Shown here one piece after another: positions 44,719 through 54,810 of a stretch of DNA of 64,000 nt (its first letter is position 1; each line of letters begins with the position of its first letter). Position numbers and translations under genes: made by a program. Origin of the DNA: Schistocerca nitens (Eukaryota; Arthropoda; Insecta; Orthoptera; Acrididae); contig NC_064618.1 in the NCBI RefSeq assembly GCF_023898315.1, positions 188,967,548 through 189,031,547 on the forward strand. The letters are read 5' to 3'. The notes below the pieces were generated by a model. It ran no database searches. It was given only the letters and a program-made list of their open reading frames with translations, and was not told the origin of the DNA.

Positions 44719-45205
44719 TGTGGTGTCACCGCCAGACACCACACTAGCTAGGTGGTAGCTTAAATCGGCCGCGGTCCATTAGTACATGTCGGACCCGCGT
44801 GTCGCCACTGTCAGGATCGCAGACCGAGCGCCACCACAAGGCAAGTCTCGAGAGACGTACTAGCACTCGCCCCAGTTGTACGGACGACGTTGCTAGCGAC
44901 TACACTGACGAAGCCTTTCTCTCATTTGCCGAGAGACAGAATAGCCTTCAGCTAAGTTAATGGCTACGACCTAGCAAGGCGCCATTTGTAACGTTGCATG
45001 TACCTCAAGATAGAGTCTCACTTGTATCATCCAAAATGCTGTATACCAAAGGACAATATAAAAGTTAAGTGTTCTAGTAGCTACGTTCTTTTCTTTATCA
45101 CATTCATTACGAATCCTGTTCCAGACTTAACGCCAGATGGCGTGAGTTGACGCGTGCCCTTTCGGCTACTTCACTGTGGACTGGCTGCCTTAACAGTCCA
45201 CTACA
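44719..45205 (+). repeat. solo LTR inside the LINE 5' untranslated region
   Basis: 487 bp, TGTGGTGTC...CCACTACA with TG...CA ends, flanked by GTAAC at 44714-44718 and 45206-45210 (5 bp target duplication). Just inside the left end TGTGGTGTC and GACACCACA form a hairpin. Left by recombination between the two LTRs of a vanished retrotransposon; orientation is taken from the TATA signal. Confidence 0.9.
45057..45064 (+). promoter_or_regulatory. TATA-like element of the solo LTR
   Basis: TATAAAAG about 150 bases before the LTR end and about 250 bases upstream of the LINE ORF start, so it points transcription into the LINE. Function inferred from motif and position only. Confidence 0.45.
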
Positions 45206-45316
45206 GTAACAATAACCAAAACGGCCTTGTTGTGCTGGTACTGCGAACGGCTGAAAGCAAGGGGAAACTACGGCCGTAATTTTTCCCGAGGGCATGCAGC
45301 TTTACTGTATGATTAA

Positions 45317-48279
45317 ATGATGATGGCGTCCTCTTGGGTAAAATATTCCGGAGGTAAAATAGTCCCCCATTCGGATCTCCGGGCGGGGACTACTCGAGAG
45401 GATGTCGTTATCAGGAGAAAGAAAACTGGCGTCCTACGGATCGGAGCGTGGAATGTCAGGTCCCTTAATCGGGCAAGTAGGTTAGAAAATTTGAAAAGGG
45501 AAATGGATAGGTTAAAGTTAGATATAGTGGGAATTAGTGAAGTTCGGTGGCAGGAGGAACAAGACTTCTGGTCAGGTGACTACAGGGTTATAAACACAAA
45601 GTCAAATAGGGGTAATGCAGGAGTAGGTTTAATAATGAATAGGAAAATAGGAACGCGGGTAAGCTACTACAAACAGCTTAGTGAACGCATTATTGTGGCC
45701 AAGATAGATACGAAGCCCACACCTACTATAGTAGTACAAGTTTATATGCCAACTAGCTCTGCAGATGACGAACAAATTGAAGAAATGTATGATGAAATAA
45801 AAGAAATTATTCAGATAGTGAAGGGAGACGAAAATTTAATAGTCATGGGTGACTGGAATTCGAGTGTAGGAAAAGGGAGAGAAGGAAACGTAGTAGGTGA
45901 ATATGGATTGGGGCTAAGAAATGAAAGAGGAAGCCGCCTGGTAGAATTTTGCACAGAGCACAACTTAATCATAGCTAACACTTGGTTTAAGAATCATGAT
46001 AGAAGGTTGTATACATGGAAGAACCCTGGAGATACTAAAAGGTATCAGATAGATTATATAATGGTAAGACAGAGATTTAGGAACCAGGTTTTAAATTGTA
46101 AGACATTTCCAGGGGCAGATGTGGACTCTGACCACAATCTATTGGTTATGACCTGTAGATTAAAACTGAAGAAACAGCAAAAAGGTGGGAATTTAAGGAG
46201 ATGGGACCTGGATAAACTGAAAGAACCAGAGGTTGTACAGAGTTTCGGGGAGAGCAAAAGGGAACAATTGACAGGAATGGAGGAAAGAAATAGAGTAGAA
46301 GAAGAATGGGTAGCTTTGAGGGATGAAGTAGTGAAGGCAGCAGAGGATACAGTAGGTAAAAAGACAAGGGCTAGTAGAAATCCTTGGGTAACAGAAGAAA
46401 TATTGAATTTAATTGATGAAAGGAGAAAATATAAAAATGCAGTAAATGAAGCAGGCAAAAAGGAATACAAACGTCTCAAAAATGAGATCGACAGGAAGTG
46501 CAAAATGGCTAAGCAGGGATGGCTAGAGGACAAATGTAAGGATGTAGAGGCATTTCTCACAAGGGGTAAGATAGATACTGCCTACAGGAAAATTAAAGAG
46601 ACCTTTGGAGATAAGAGAACCACTTGTATGAACATTAAGAGCTCAGATGGAAACCCAGTTCTAAGCAAAGAAGGGAAAGCAGAAAGGTGGAAGGAGTATA
46701 TAGAGGGTCTATACAAGGGCGATATACTTGAGGACAATATTATGGAAATGGAAGAGGATGTAGATGAAGATGAAATGGGAGATACGATACTGCGTGAAGA
46801 GTTTGACAGAGCACTGAAAGACCTGAGTCGAAACAAGGCCCCTGGAGTAGACAACATTCCATTGGAACTACTGACGGCCTTGGGAGAGCCAGTCCTGACA
46901 AAACTCTACCATCTGGTGAGCAAGATGTATGAAACAGGCGAAATACCCTCAGACTTCAAGAAGAATATAATAATTCCAATCCCAAAGAAAGCAGGTGTTG
47001 ACAGATGTGAGAATTACCGAATAATCAGTTTAATAAGCCACAGCTGCAAAATACTAACACGAATTCTTTACAGACGAATGGAAAAACTAGTAGAAGCCAA
47101 CCTCGGGGAAGATCAGTTTGGATTCCGTAGAAATACTGGAACACGTGACGCAATACTGACCTTACGACTTATGTTAGAAGAAAGATTAAGGAAAGGCAAA
47201 CCTACGTTTCTAGCATTTGTAGACTTAGAGAAAGCTTTTGACAATGTTGACTGGAATACTCTCTTTCAAATTCTAAAGGTGGCAGGGGTAAAATACAGGG
47301 AGCGAAAGGCTATTTACAATTTGTACAGAAACCAGATGGCAGTTATAAGAGTCGTGGGACATGAAAGGGAAGCAGTGGTTGGGAAGGGAGTAAGTCAGGG
47401 TTGTAGCCTCTCCCCAATGTTATTCAATCTGTATATTGAGCAAACAGTAGAGGAAACAAAAGAAAAATTCGGAGTAGGTATTAAAATCCATGGAGAAGAA
47501 ATAAAAACTTTGAGGTTCGCCGATGACATTGCAATTCTGTCAGAGACAGCAAAGGACTTGGAAGAGCAGTTGAACGGAATGGATGGTGTCTTGAAGGGAG
47601 GATATAAGATGAACATCAACAAAAGCAAAACGAGGATAATGGAATGTAGTCGAATTAAGTCCGGTGATGCTGAGTGAATTAGATTAGGAAATGAGGCACT
47701 TAAAGTAGTAAAGGAGTTTTGCTATTTGGGGAGCAAAATAACTGATGATGGTCGAAGTAGAGAGGATATAAAATGTAGACTGGCAATGGCAAGAAATCGT
47801 TTCTGAAGAAGAGAAATTTGTTAACATTGAGTATAGATTTAAGTGTCAGGAAGTCTTTTCTGAAAGTATTTGTATGGAGTGTAGCCATGTATGGAAGTGA
47901 AACATGGACGATAAATAGTTTGGACAAGAAGAGAATAGAAGCTTTCGAAATGTGGTGCTACAGAAGAATGCTGAAGATTAGATGGGTAGATCACATAACT
48001 AATGAGGAGGTACTGAATAGGATTGGGGAGAAGAGGAGTTTGTGGCACAACTTGACCAGAAGAAGGGATCGGTTGGTAGGACATGTTCTGAGGCATCAAG
48101 GGATCACCAATTTAGTATTGGAGGGCATCGTGGAGGGTATAAATCGTATGGGGAGACCAAGAGATGAATACACTAAGCAGATTCAGAAGGATGTAGGTTG
48201 CAGTAGGTGCTGGGAGATGAAGAAGCTTGCACAGGATAGAGTAACATGGAGAGCTGCATCAAACCAGTCTCAGGACTGA
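45317..48279 (+). pseudogene. LINE D endonuclease-reverse transcriptase, one stop plus one frameshift
   Basis: The single protein of the LINE. The 786-codon open part (45317-47677) starts MMMASSWVKYSGGK. Endonuclease residues about 38-285: RIGAWNVRSLNR, SEVRWQEEQDF, VQVYMPTSS, MGDWNSSVGK, IDYIMVRQ, DVDSDHNLLV. RT about 510-770: APGVDNIPLELL, IPIPKKAGVDRCENYRIISL, DQFGFRRNTGTRDA, FVDLEKAFDNVDW, VSQGCSLSPMLFNL, RFADDIAIL with the catalytic Asp pair. A TGA at 47675-47677 replaces a sense codon; 120 bases on, a small deletion near 47795 shifts the frame; 47818-48279 then encodes the rest (MYGSETWTINSL, RWVDHITNEEVL, GHVLRHQGITNLVLEG, a C2 region). Apart from these two lesions it is open, so inactivation was recent. 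Confidence 0.92.
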
Positions 48280-48299
48280 AGACCACAACAACAACAACA

Positions 48300-48596
48300 A
48301 TAATGCACGACCGCATGTTGCAGGTGCTGTACGGGCCTTTCTGGCTACAGAAATTGTTGGACTGTTGCCCTGGCCAGCACAATCTCCAGCTCTCTCCAAT
48401 TGAAAACGTCTGGTTAATGGTGGCCGAGCAACTGGTTCGTCACAATACGCCAGTCCCTACTCTAAATGAACTGTAGTATCGTGTTGAAGCTGCCTGGGCA
48501 GCTGTACCTGAACACCCCATCCAAGCTCTGTTTGACTCAATGCCCAGGCGTATCAAGACAGTTATTAAGGCCAGAGGTGGTTGTTCTAGGTACTGA
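48300..48596 (+). pseudogene. Tc1-type transposase, 3' part
   Basis: Resumes with NARPHVAGAVRAFLATEIVG and LLPWPAQSPALSPIENVWL, holding the third catalytic residue (Glu of PIEN). Counting across the LINE insertion gives 34 residues between second Asp and Glu, the classic DD34E spacing. It continues to ARGGCSRY and a TGA at 48594-48596, with one internal stop near 48475. Confidence 0.88.
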
Positions 48597-48815
48597 TTTC
48601 TCAGGATCTATGCACCCAAATTGTGTGAAATTGTAATCACAAGTCAGTTCTAGTATAATATATTTGTCCAAAGAATACCCGTTTTTCATCTGCATTTTTT
48701 CTTGGTGTAGCAATTTTAATGGCCATTAGTGTACATCCCGACAGCATGTGAAACTTGGGACAGCCTCTTCAGTGTTATACCTGACAGGTCCAGCTATTGA
48801 ACTTTTTTGCCTAAT

Positions 48816-49000
48816 AAAAAAAATGTTCAAATGTGTGTGAAATCTTATGGGACTTGACTGCTAAGGTCATCAGTCCCTAAGCTTACATACTACTTAACCT
48901 AAATTATCCTAATGACAAACACACACACACCCACGCCCGAGGGAGGACTCGAACTTCCGCCGGGACCAGCCGCACTGTCCATGACTGCAGCGCCTTAGAC
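48816..49000 (-). repeat. tRNA-derived SINE, family 3 head, with target duplication
   Basis: Minus strand. The tail begins at GTTCAAATGTGTGTGAAATC; B box AGTTCGAGTCC at about 48946-48956; the head ends CAGCGCCTTAGAC. TTTGCCTAAT occurs at 48806-48815 and 49001-49010 (10 bp target duplication). A short CA microsatellite sits at 48920-48934. Confidence 0.9.
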
Positions 49001-49010
49001 TTTGCCTAAT

Positions 49011-49344
49011 ATCTACCTTAAAAACTGCAAATAAGTACTCAATAAACTGAAAAGCTCAATTTAGTTAGTTTGTCTACTCACACAAGAGAACTGGGCGGGA
49101 AAATGAAGAGTCAGTTGTTCAAGTAGTGGAGGAACTAGCCTTTCCTGAAGAACACCACTGTTGCCGTGCAAAATGAAGAAATCAATTTCCCCTCTAGCAG
49201 TGCAGGACCGTGTGCGGAGGTTCTTCTAGATTCTGTCCACATCCGTTTCTTCCGTTAATTATTTTTAGAATATATCTACAGTCCACGTAATGTTAGCGCA
49301 TTTTTCGGTAAATAAACTCTCCTCCCCCCCTCCCCCGCCATGTC
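49011..49344. other. unassigned DNA
   Basis: Nothing recognised. C-runs at 49322-49338. Confidence 0.4.
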
Positions 49345-49915
49345 ATCGGATAGCGTCACCAGTGCTTCACAAGGCGTGCTGTGGAGGGTCGTTGCATCTT
49401 TGTGAAAACCCATATAGTTCCTTCTTGTGACGCAACGGGGTAGAAAGAGTGGGGAATCACCACCTCAGTCTTCAATTTGCAGACGTATGAAGGAGAGAAC
49501 AGCATGATCGCAATCCAGTAACGTACCTTTCCTCTCACGACTGCCTCACACATCCCCCTTCAGACTGTTCCACCCCCGGAGCACAATTTATCCCTTAATA
49601 CGGCTCCGCTGTAAATGTAATGTTTGCTTTCACCCCACTTTACGGAAAGATAAACATTAATTTTATGAAGTTAAAATTTTCAGGAATCTGCGATTCTTTC
49701 ATCCCATACAACGCGGAAACTATCAGTCGTAGAATAAAAATTAATAGGACCCTTTTTTAGGGAATTTAACATAGTTAACATTTCTGCAGAGAAATATTTT
49801 CACTAGAAGCCTCAGTTTTCTATTCATTCGAGAAAAACATATAAAAGTGACATTTAAAGTCCCTCCCCCATCCCTCCTCCCACTCCAATGCTCACACCCC
49901 ACCGGCCAGAATAAT
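49345..49915 (-). repeat. unclassified dispersed repeat, copy 2 (inverted)
   Basis: Inverse of 41986-42560. The reverse complement begins GGTGGGGTGTGAGCATTGGA near 49912. Together the two copies bracket the 43527-48731 nest. Confidence 0.65.
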
Positions 49916-50034
49916 TAGATAATTAGTATGCCGTTGAGGAAACCATTTCCCACCACTCTGCAAAAATTAGACACTATACGATTTTTCCCCTAATCGACCT
50001 TTCTGGTCTAACGATATTGCATTGCCTGTGATAA

Positions 50035-50193
50035 GCCGATTGACGATGCAAGATTCCTTCGGACATGCATACATGCATATAGCAAGAATATGGTCAACCA
50101 TCAATTGTACAATGGAATGACGACAGTGAATATTTGTGCCGGACTGGGACACAAAACCAGATATCCCGCTGATTTCGAGCGGTCGCATTACTA
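50035..50193 (-). repeat. tRNA-like repeat, part 1, cut by the Tc1 copy B
   Basis: GCCGGACTGGGACACAAAAC then CAGATATCCCGCTGATTTCG and AGCGGTCGCATTA is a minus-strand tRNA-like head. The text continues after the transposon at 51618 as GGGTATCCGAGCACAC. The transposon therefore inserted in the tRNA-like head. 50052-50078 resembles the palindrome at 60563-60595. Confidence 0.65.
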
Positions 50194-51615
50194 CACTCCT
50201 GGAAATGGAAAAAAGAACACATTGACACCGGTGTGTCAGACCGACCATACTTGCTCCGGACACTGCGAGAGGGCTGTACAAGCAATGATCACACGCACGG
50301 CACAGCGGACACACCAGGAACCGCGGTGTTGGCCGTCGAATGGCGCTAGCTGCGCAGCATTTGTGCACCGCCGCCGTCAGTGTCAGCCAGTTTGCCATGG
50401 CATACGGAGCTCCATCGCAGTCTTTAACACTGGTAGCATGCCGCGACAGCGTGGACGTGAACCGTATGTGCAGTTGACGGACTTTGAGCGAGGGCGTATA
50501 GTGGGCATGCGGGAGGCCGGGTGGACGTACCGCCGAATTGCTCAACACGTGGGGCGTGAGGTCTCCACGGTACATCGATGTTGTCGCCAGTGGTCGGCGT
50601 AAGGTGCACGTGCCCGTCGACCTGGGACCGGACCGCAGCGACGCACGGATGCACGCCAAGACCGTAGGATCCTACGCAGTGCCGTAGGGGACCGCACCGC
50701 CACTTCCCAGCAAATTAGGGACACTGTTGCTCCTGGGGTATCGGCGAGGACCATTCGCAACCGTCTCCATGAAGCTGGGCTACGGTCCCGCACACCGTCA
50801 GGCTGTCTTCCGCTCACGCCCCAACATCGTGCAGCCCGCCTCCAGTGGTGTCGCGACAGGCGTGAATGGAGGGACGAATGGAGACGTGTCGTCTTCAGCG
50901 ATGAGAGTCGCTTCTGCCTTGGTGCCAATGATGGTCGTATGCGTGTTTGGCGCCGTGCAGGTGAGCGCCACAATCAGGACTGCATACGACCGAGGCACAC
51001 AGGGCCAACACCCGGCATCATGGTGTGGGGAGCGATCTCCTACACTGGCCGTACACCACTGGTGATCGTCGAGGGGACATTGAATAGTGCACGGTACATC
51101 CAAACCGTCATCGAACCCATCGTTCTACCATTCCTAGACCGGCAAGGGAACTTGCTGTTCCAACAGGACAATGCACGTCCGCATGTATCCCGTGCCACCC
51201 AACGTGCTCTAGAAGGTGTAAGTCAACTACCCTGGCCAGCAAGATCTCCGGATCTGTCCCCCATTGAGCATGTTTGGGACTGGATGAAGCGTCGTCTCAC
51301 GCGGTCTGCACGTCCAGCGCGAACGCTGGTCCAACTGAGGCGCCAGGTGGAAATGGCATGGCAAGCCGTTCCACAGGACTACATCCAGCATCTCTACGAT
51401 CGTCTCCATGGGAGAATAGCAGCCTGCATTGCTGCGAAAGGTGGATATACACTGTACTAGTGCCGACATTGTGCATGCTCTGTTGCCTGTGTCTATGTGC
51501 CTGTGGTTCTGTCAGTGTGATCATGTGATGTATCTGACCCCAGGAATGTGTCAATAAAGTTTCCCCTTCCTGGGACAATGAATTCACGGTGTTCTTATTT
51601 CAATTTCCAGGAGTG
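50194..51615 (+). mobile_element. Tc1-type transposon, 1422 bp, copy B
   Basis: Same family and exactly the same length as 29658-31079, in opposite orientation. TA at 50192-50193 and 51616-51617; ends CACTCCTGGAAATGG and inverse. Transposase frame full length except for one nonsense codon. Confidence 0.95.
50438..51460 (+). pseudogene. Tc1-like transposase, single nonsense codon
   Basis: Same 340-codon frame as copy A, start ATG at 50438 (MPRQRGREPY). Codon 55, which is GAA (Glu) in copy A, is TAA here (50600-50602) just after the first helix-turn-helix. Everything downstream stays in frame with FSDESRF, QQDNARPHVS and SPIEHVW intact and the same 32-residue D-E gap. A product from a downstream start would lack the first DNA-binding domain. 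Only a handful of other substitutions against copy A. Confidence 0.93.
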
Positions 51616-51990
51616 TATTTGGGTATCCGAGCACACTCCTTTGCACAGGCGTGAGTTTCCGAAAGAATCTTCCATCGTAAATCGAAAAACCACTGGCACT
51701 GCAGTAGTGTATTTATCCAACGACAAAGACAAGTGACACTGAAGCAAAAAGTCTCCCCTGTACGGGAACGTACATAATGGACGTACTAGTACAAGTTATA
51801 GACACATGGCTGACGACGTATGGAAGTTTGGGTCTGGCCGCGAGTCGTGCTCCGATAGCCAAGTACTACGGTGCAGATAAGCGGAAATCCGGGTTCGAAT
51901 ACCGGTCCGGTACATATTTTTAGCGTCGTCATCCTATTACGCAGCGATGATTGTCCATATCCGCAACTGCGAATACAGCTCATGTATTTT
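51616..51990 (+). repeat. tRNA-like repeat, part 2, with an opposite tRNA-like module
   Basis: Completes the interrupted minus-strand head (51618-51640) and then, about 200 bases on, carries a plus-strand tRNA-like module at 51847-51913. GACACTGAAGCAAAAAGTCT at 51735 is part of the body. The arrangement parallels 20560-21425: two tRNA-like modules pointing away from or toward each other in one repeat. Confidence 0.65.
51847..51913 (+). repeat. tRNA-like module (not a functional tRNA gene)
   Basis: A box-like GATAGCCAAGT, B box GGTTCGAATACC. The acceptor pairing GTGCTCC/TCCGGTAC is partial. Length short of a true tRNA. Confidence 0.55.
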
Positions 51991-52465
51991 TTGGTCTTCG
52001 CTGACTGTCTTCGCTGACTGAAACTCGTTTAAGAACAAATGCTCCCGACGTTTTGATGGAGCTACTACATCTCTTTCTTGTAGACCATCAACAAAGTAAA
52101 TGTGTTACGTACAGGTAGCTTACTCTTTCAGAAGGTCGGCAGATGAAGGAAAGAGCGCCCATAGTATACATGGTGCGTCAAAAAAATGTATACACACTTT
52201 GGAGCGTCATAAAAAAAAATTTCCGTTCTACTATGTTACATTTCTGGAAAGCTTAAAGTCCAATTGGAAAAATAAATGTACTTTGCAATTGTGATTAATT
52301 TTCAAACTGGTGGCCTTCAGCATCAGTACATTTCTGAGTACGAGTCACCACTGATTCCGTACATCGTACCAAAGTGTCCAATGAAATTTCTGCGCACACC
52401 GCCTGAATCTCATTCCAAAGTGTGTCCAGGTTACGTGGTTTACGTTTGTACACTTTTACTGTGCC

Positions 52466-53510
52466 CTATAAGAAGAAATCCAGCGGCGTGAGGTCTGGGG
52501 AGCGTGCAGGAAACTTGATTGGTCCCCTGCGTCCTATCCACTGGCCTGACATATTGTGATCCAGGTATGCTCGTACGTCCCTATGATAGTGCGGCGGGGC
52601 GCCATATTGTTGGAAATAAAACTCATCATTACCATATAATGCACGAATGGCAGGGAATATGGAGTCAGCAAGCATTGTTAGGTACGTTTCTCCAGTAACA
52701 GTACCTTCAAAGCGGAAAGGCGCAATGAGTCCCCTTGCAGACAAACCACACCACACATTTACACCAGGCAAATTCACAGCCTTTTTAACTGTAATGTGAG
52801 GATTATCTTCAGCCCAGTACACACAATTGTGCCTATTGACAGTTCCATTGAGTTTGAATTGGGCTTCATCCGACCAAATTATGATACCCATAAATGCCGG
52901 TTCACGTCATCATCTCCTGAACCCATTCACAAAATCCTTACCTTCGATCTGTATCGTCGCCACTTAGCTGTTGCACCAGCCTTGTAATGTAACACGAAAC
53001 TTGCCTTTCTTCAGAATGCTTAGCACACTAATAGCACGACCAGACATTCGGTACACCTCTTACACCATCCTCTACAGACTCACTGGCTAAAATGAGACAT
53101 GTCTGGAAGTTTAGTACAAGTGGATTGCTCTTGCAAGAAACTTTGTTAGTAAATAATTAAATTCTTGAAACCTAAGTCCTTTGTCCAGTAAGATTAGTCA
53201 CAATCCGAAACCTTTCACGTGAGGCTTGCCTTGAAGATTTTTGAGGCGAACGCTGAAACAGTTCCAAGTTCGCATTTTTGGAATCATCACTTGTAGCTGT
53301 ACGAGGTCGCCCTTATCGACCTTTATGCACATCACACACTGTTCCATGAATTTCGAATTTGTCCCGTAGACGTGTAATTGTTAACCTTGAAGGTGGTTCT
53401 GTACCATACTCACTTCTCCATTGTCTTCGAACTGCAGTTACATTCTCAAACTTCCAATACCAGTTAATTACCTGCTTCCGCGCTTCAAAGCTCAAACGCA
53501 CGTCCGCCAT
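52466..53510 (-). pseudogene. DD41D-type transposase, broken
   Basis: Start MADVRLSFEARKQVINWYWK at 53510 (helix-turn-helix with YGTEPPSRLTITRLRDKF). A stop follows near 53313, then GRPRTATSDDSKN and SPQKSSRQASRE before the 182 bp insertion. Coding resumes with LSILKKGKFRVTLQGW, and the last 141 codons are open: first catalytic block [24 protein letters not shown], then [14 protein letters not shown], where the second catalytic Asp has become Tyr, and [15 protein letters not shown] with the third Asp. I count 41 residues between the second and third positions. Dead by the stop, the insertion and the Asp loss. Confidence 0.88.
53034..53215 (-). repeat. 182 bp inverted duplicate, copy inside the transposon
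   Basis: Reverse complement is nearly identical (about five differences) to 54629-54810. Includes GGACAAAGGACTTAGGTTT and CCACTTGTACTAAACTTCCA. Confidence 0.92.
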
Positions 53511-53898
53511 GTTGCAGTTACTTCCTTGCCACTGCTGCCACCTGTTGAAGAAACATAACCTTACTTTCTCACAGATATTTAACCTTGTAGAAAGCGAAAT
53601 AAATTGTCTATGACAGTCAAAGTGTGTATATATTTTTTTGACGCACCGTGTAGTTTGTTGTGGGGCCTAGACCTAGGCTATGGATTGATTTTAATATTTT
53701 GGAAGATGAATGGCGACTTGTAAGTAGCCAAAAAATTCCTGTTGCAACTCTTGTTAAGAACCTGTGTAACGCCGAATTTAAAACCACCCTTTTGAAAGAA
53801 AAGCACCTGAATTTACAGTATTTTTTCCCTTCGTGGAAACCTAGAGGGGGGTGGGGATACTTTCCTCGCTCCTTACCCCCAAGTATGGGGGCATTTGT

Positions 53899-53978
53899 TT
53901 GAGGGTGCTTCATGTCAAACTAGTGTAAATGTTAACTGCTTGAGGGTGCTTCATGTCAAACTAGTGTAAATGTTAACT
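53899..53978 (+). repeat. 41 bp tandem duplication
   Basis: TTGAGGGTGCTTCATGTCAA and onward at 53899-53937 repeats without change at 53940-53978. Confidence 0.95.
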
Positions 53979-54118
53979 ATCGTAAGTAATCATTATCACC
54001 GTAGAATCCTTGAACCGAATCGCTATTTCCCATTTTGTTATAAAATCCTCTAGATCTTTCCATTTCATATCACATTAACCAGTGATGTAACGTTATACGG
54101 TTCAAATTCATTTTATCT

Positions 54119-54124
54119 GTGTGT

Positions 54125-54165
<41 letters not shown>
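54119..54165 (+). repeat. (GT)n microsatellite
   Basis: About 23 GT units with one AT interruption near 54129. Confidence 0.97.
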
Positions 54166-54167
<2 letters not shown>

Positions 54168-54628
54168 GCTGTTGAAGAACATGAAACTCATTTCTTAACC
54201 ATATCATTACACAGAATTGGGAAAGAGGAAGGCATATTTCCTGGGCAGGACGTAAATTTCTTCCAACTAGTTACAGCTTAACAACGACGCGATAAGAATA
54301 CCATTCTGTATAAAATCCTCAAATTGAGGATAAAGCGTGAAGCTTTAAATTGCTGGAATGGGTGGAGGGCATCTATAAATTCTATTTTAATACACTTACC
54401 CTGGCAAAATGTAGCGTGGAGCTCAGTTTTATCCATATCACTTATACGACTGTTGGGGCCAAGTCAGACATGATTCTTACATAATGGTGAAACAATGGAG
54501 CCCTACGATTTTAACATTTCTTATCGAAAAAAAAACGGACCCAACGGAAAGGCTTTATGGCCGTGTAGTGACGAATTTACTTCAATATGCATTCTTGCCT
54601 AGCCTGTTCTTAAGCATGTTTGCTATGT

Positions 54629-54810
54629 AAAGGTTTCGGATTGTGAATAATCTTATTGGACAAAGGACTTAGGTTTAAAGAATTTAATTATTTACTAACA
54701 AAGTTTCTTGCAAGAGCAATCCACTTGTACTAAACTTCCAGACATGTCTCATTTTAGCCAGTGAGTCTGTAGAGGATGGTGTAAGAGGTGTACCGAATGT
54801 CTGGTCGTGC
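54629..54810 (+). repeat. 182 bp inverted duplicate, copy outside the transposon
   Basis: Partner of 53034-53215. The sequence on both sides continues with unrelated DNA (TTTTCCTTCCGAGTTTCG to the right). Confidence 0.92.

Larger units (their letters stand above)
44512..48299 (+). mobile_element. LINE D: near full-length non-LTR retrotransposon, 3788 bp
   Basis: Inserted in the Tc1 transposase gene with a 13 bp target duplication. It begins with a C-run and CATGAACCATGG, has a 5' untranslated region interrupted by a solo LTR (44719-45205), a single endonuclease-reverse transcriptase frame, and a (CAA)n tail at 48285-48299 in place of poly-A. One ORF and a microsatellite tail fit RTE-like elements (clade not tested). 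The copy at 25832-27180 is the same family. Confidence 0.93.
43527..48731 (+). mobile_element. Tc1-type transposon (DD34E) interrupted by a LINE
   Basis: TA at 43525-43526 and 48732-48733. The inverted ends CACTACTGGCCATTAAAATT and onward match 28 of 29 positions. The transposase is split: 5' part 43790-44511, 3' part 48300-48596. The 3.8 kb between them is a LINE with its own 13 bp target duplication. Without the LINE the element is about 1.4 kb, normal for this group. Confidence 0.93.
52169..53650 (-). mobile_element. DD41D-type transposon, 1482 bp, carrying a 182 bp insertion
   Basis: TA at 52167-52168 and 53651-53652. The inverted ends CATGGTGCGTCAAAAAAATG / CACGGTGCGTCAAAAAAATA match for about 34 bp. 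One broken transposase on the minus strand. A 182 bp segment (53034-53215) interrupts the transposase and duplicates, inverted, 54629-54810. Without it the element is 1.3 kb. Confidence 0.92.
53653..54628. other. unassigned DNA with short tandem repeats
   Basis: No gene recognised. Holds the 41 bp tandem duplication and the GT microsatellite listed separately. Confidence 0.5.

Noticed and set aside
46054..46560. 168-codon minus-strand frame rich in Leu, Ser and Phe
   Set aside because: Antisense of the LINE D linker. Purine-rich coding DNA gives open antisense frames of this composition.
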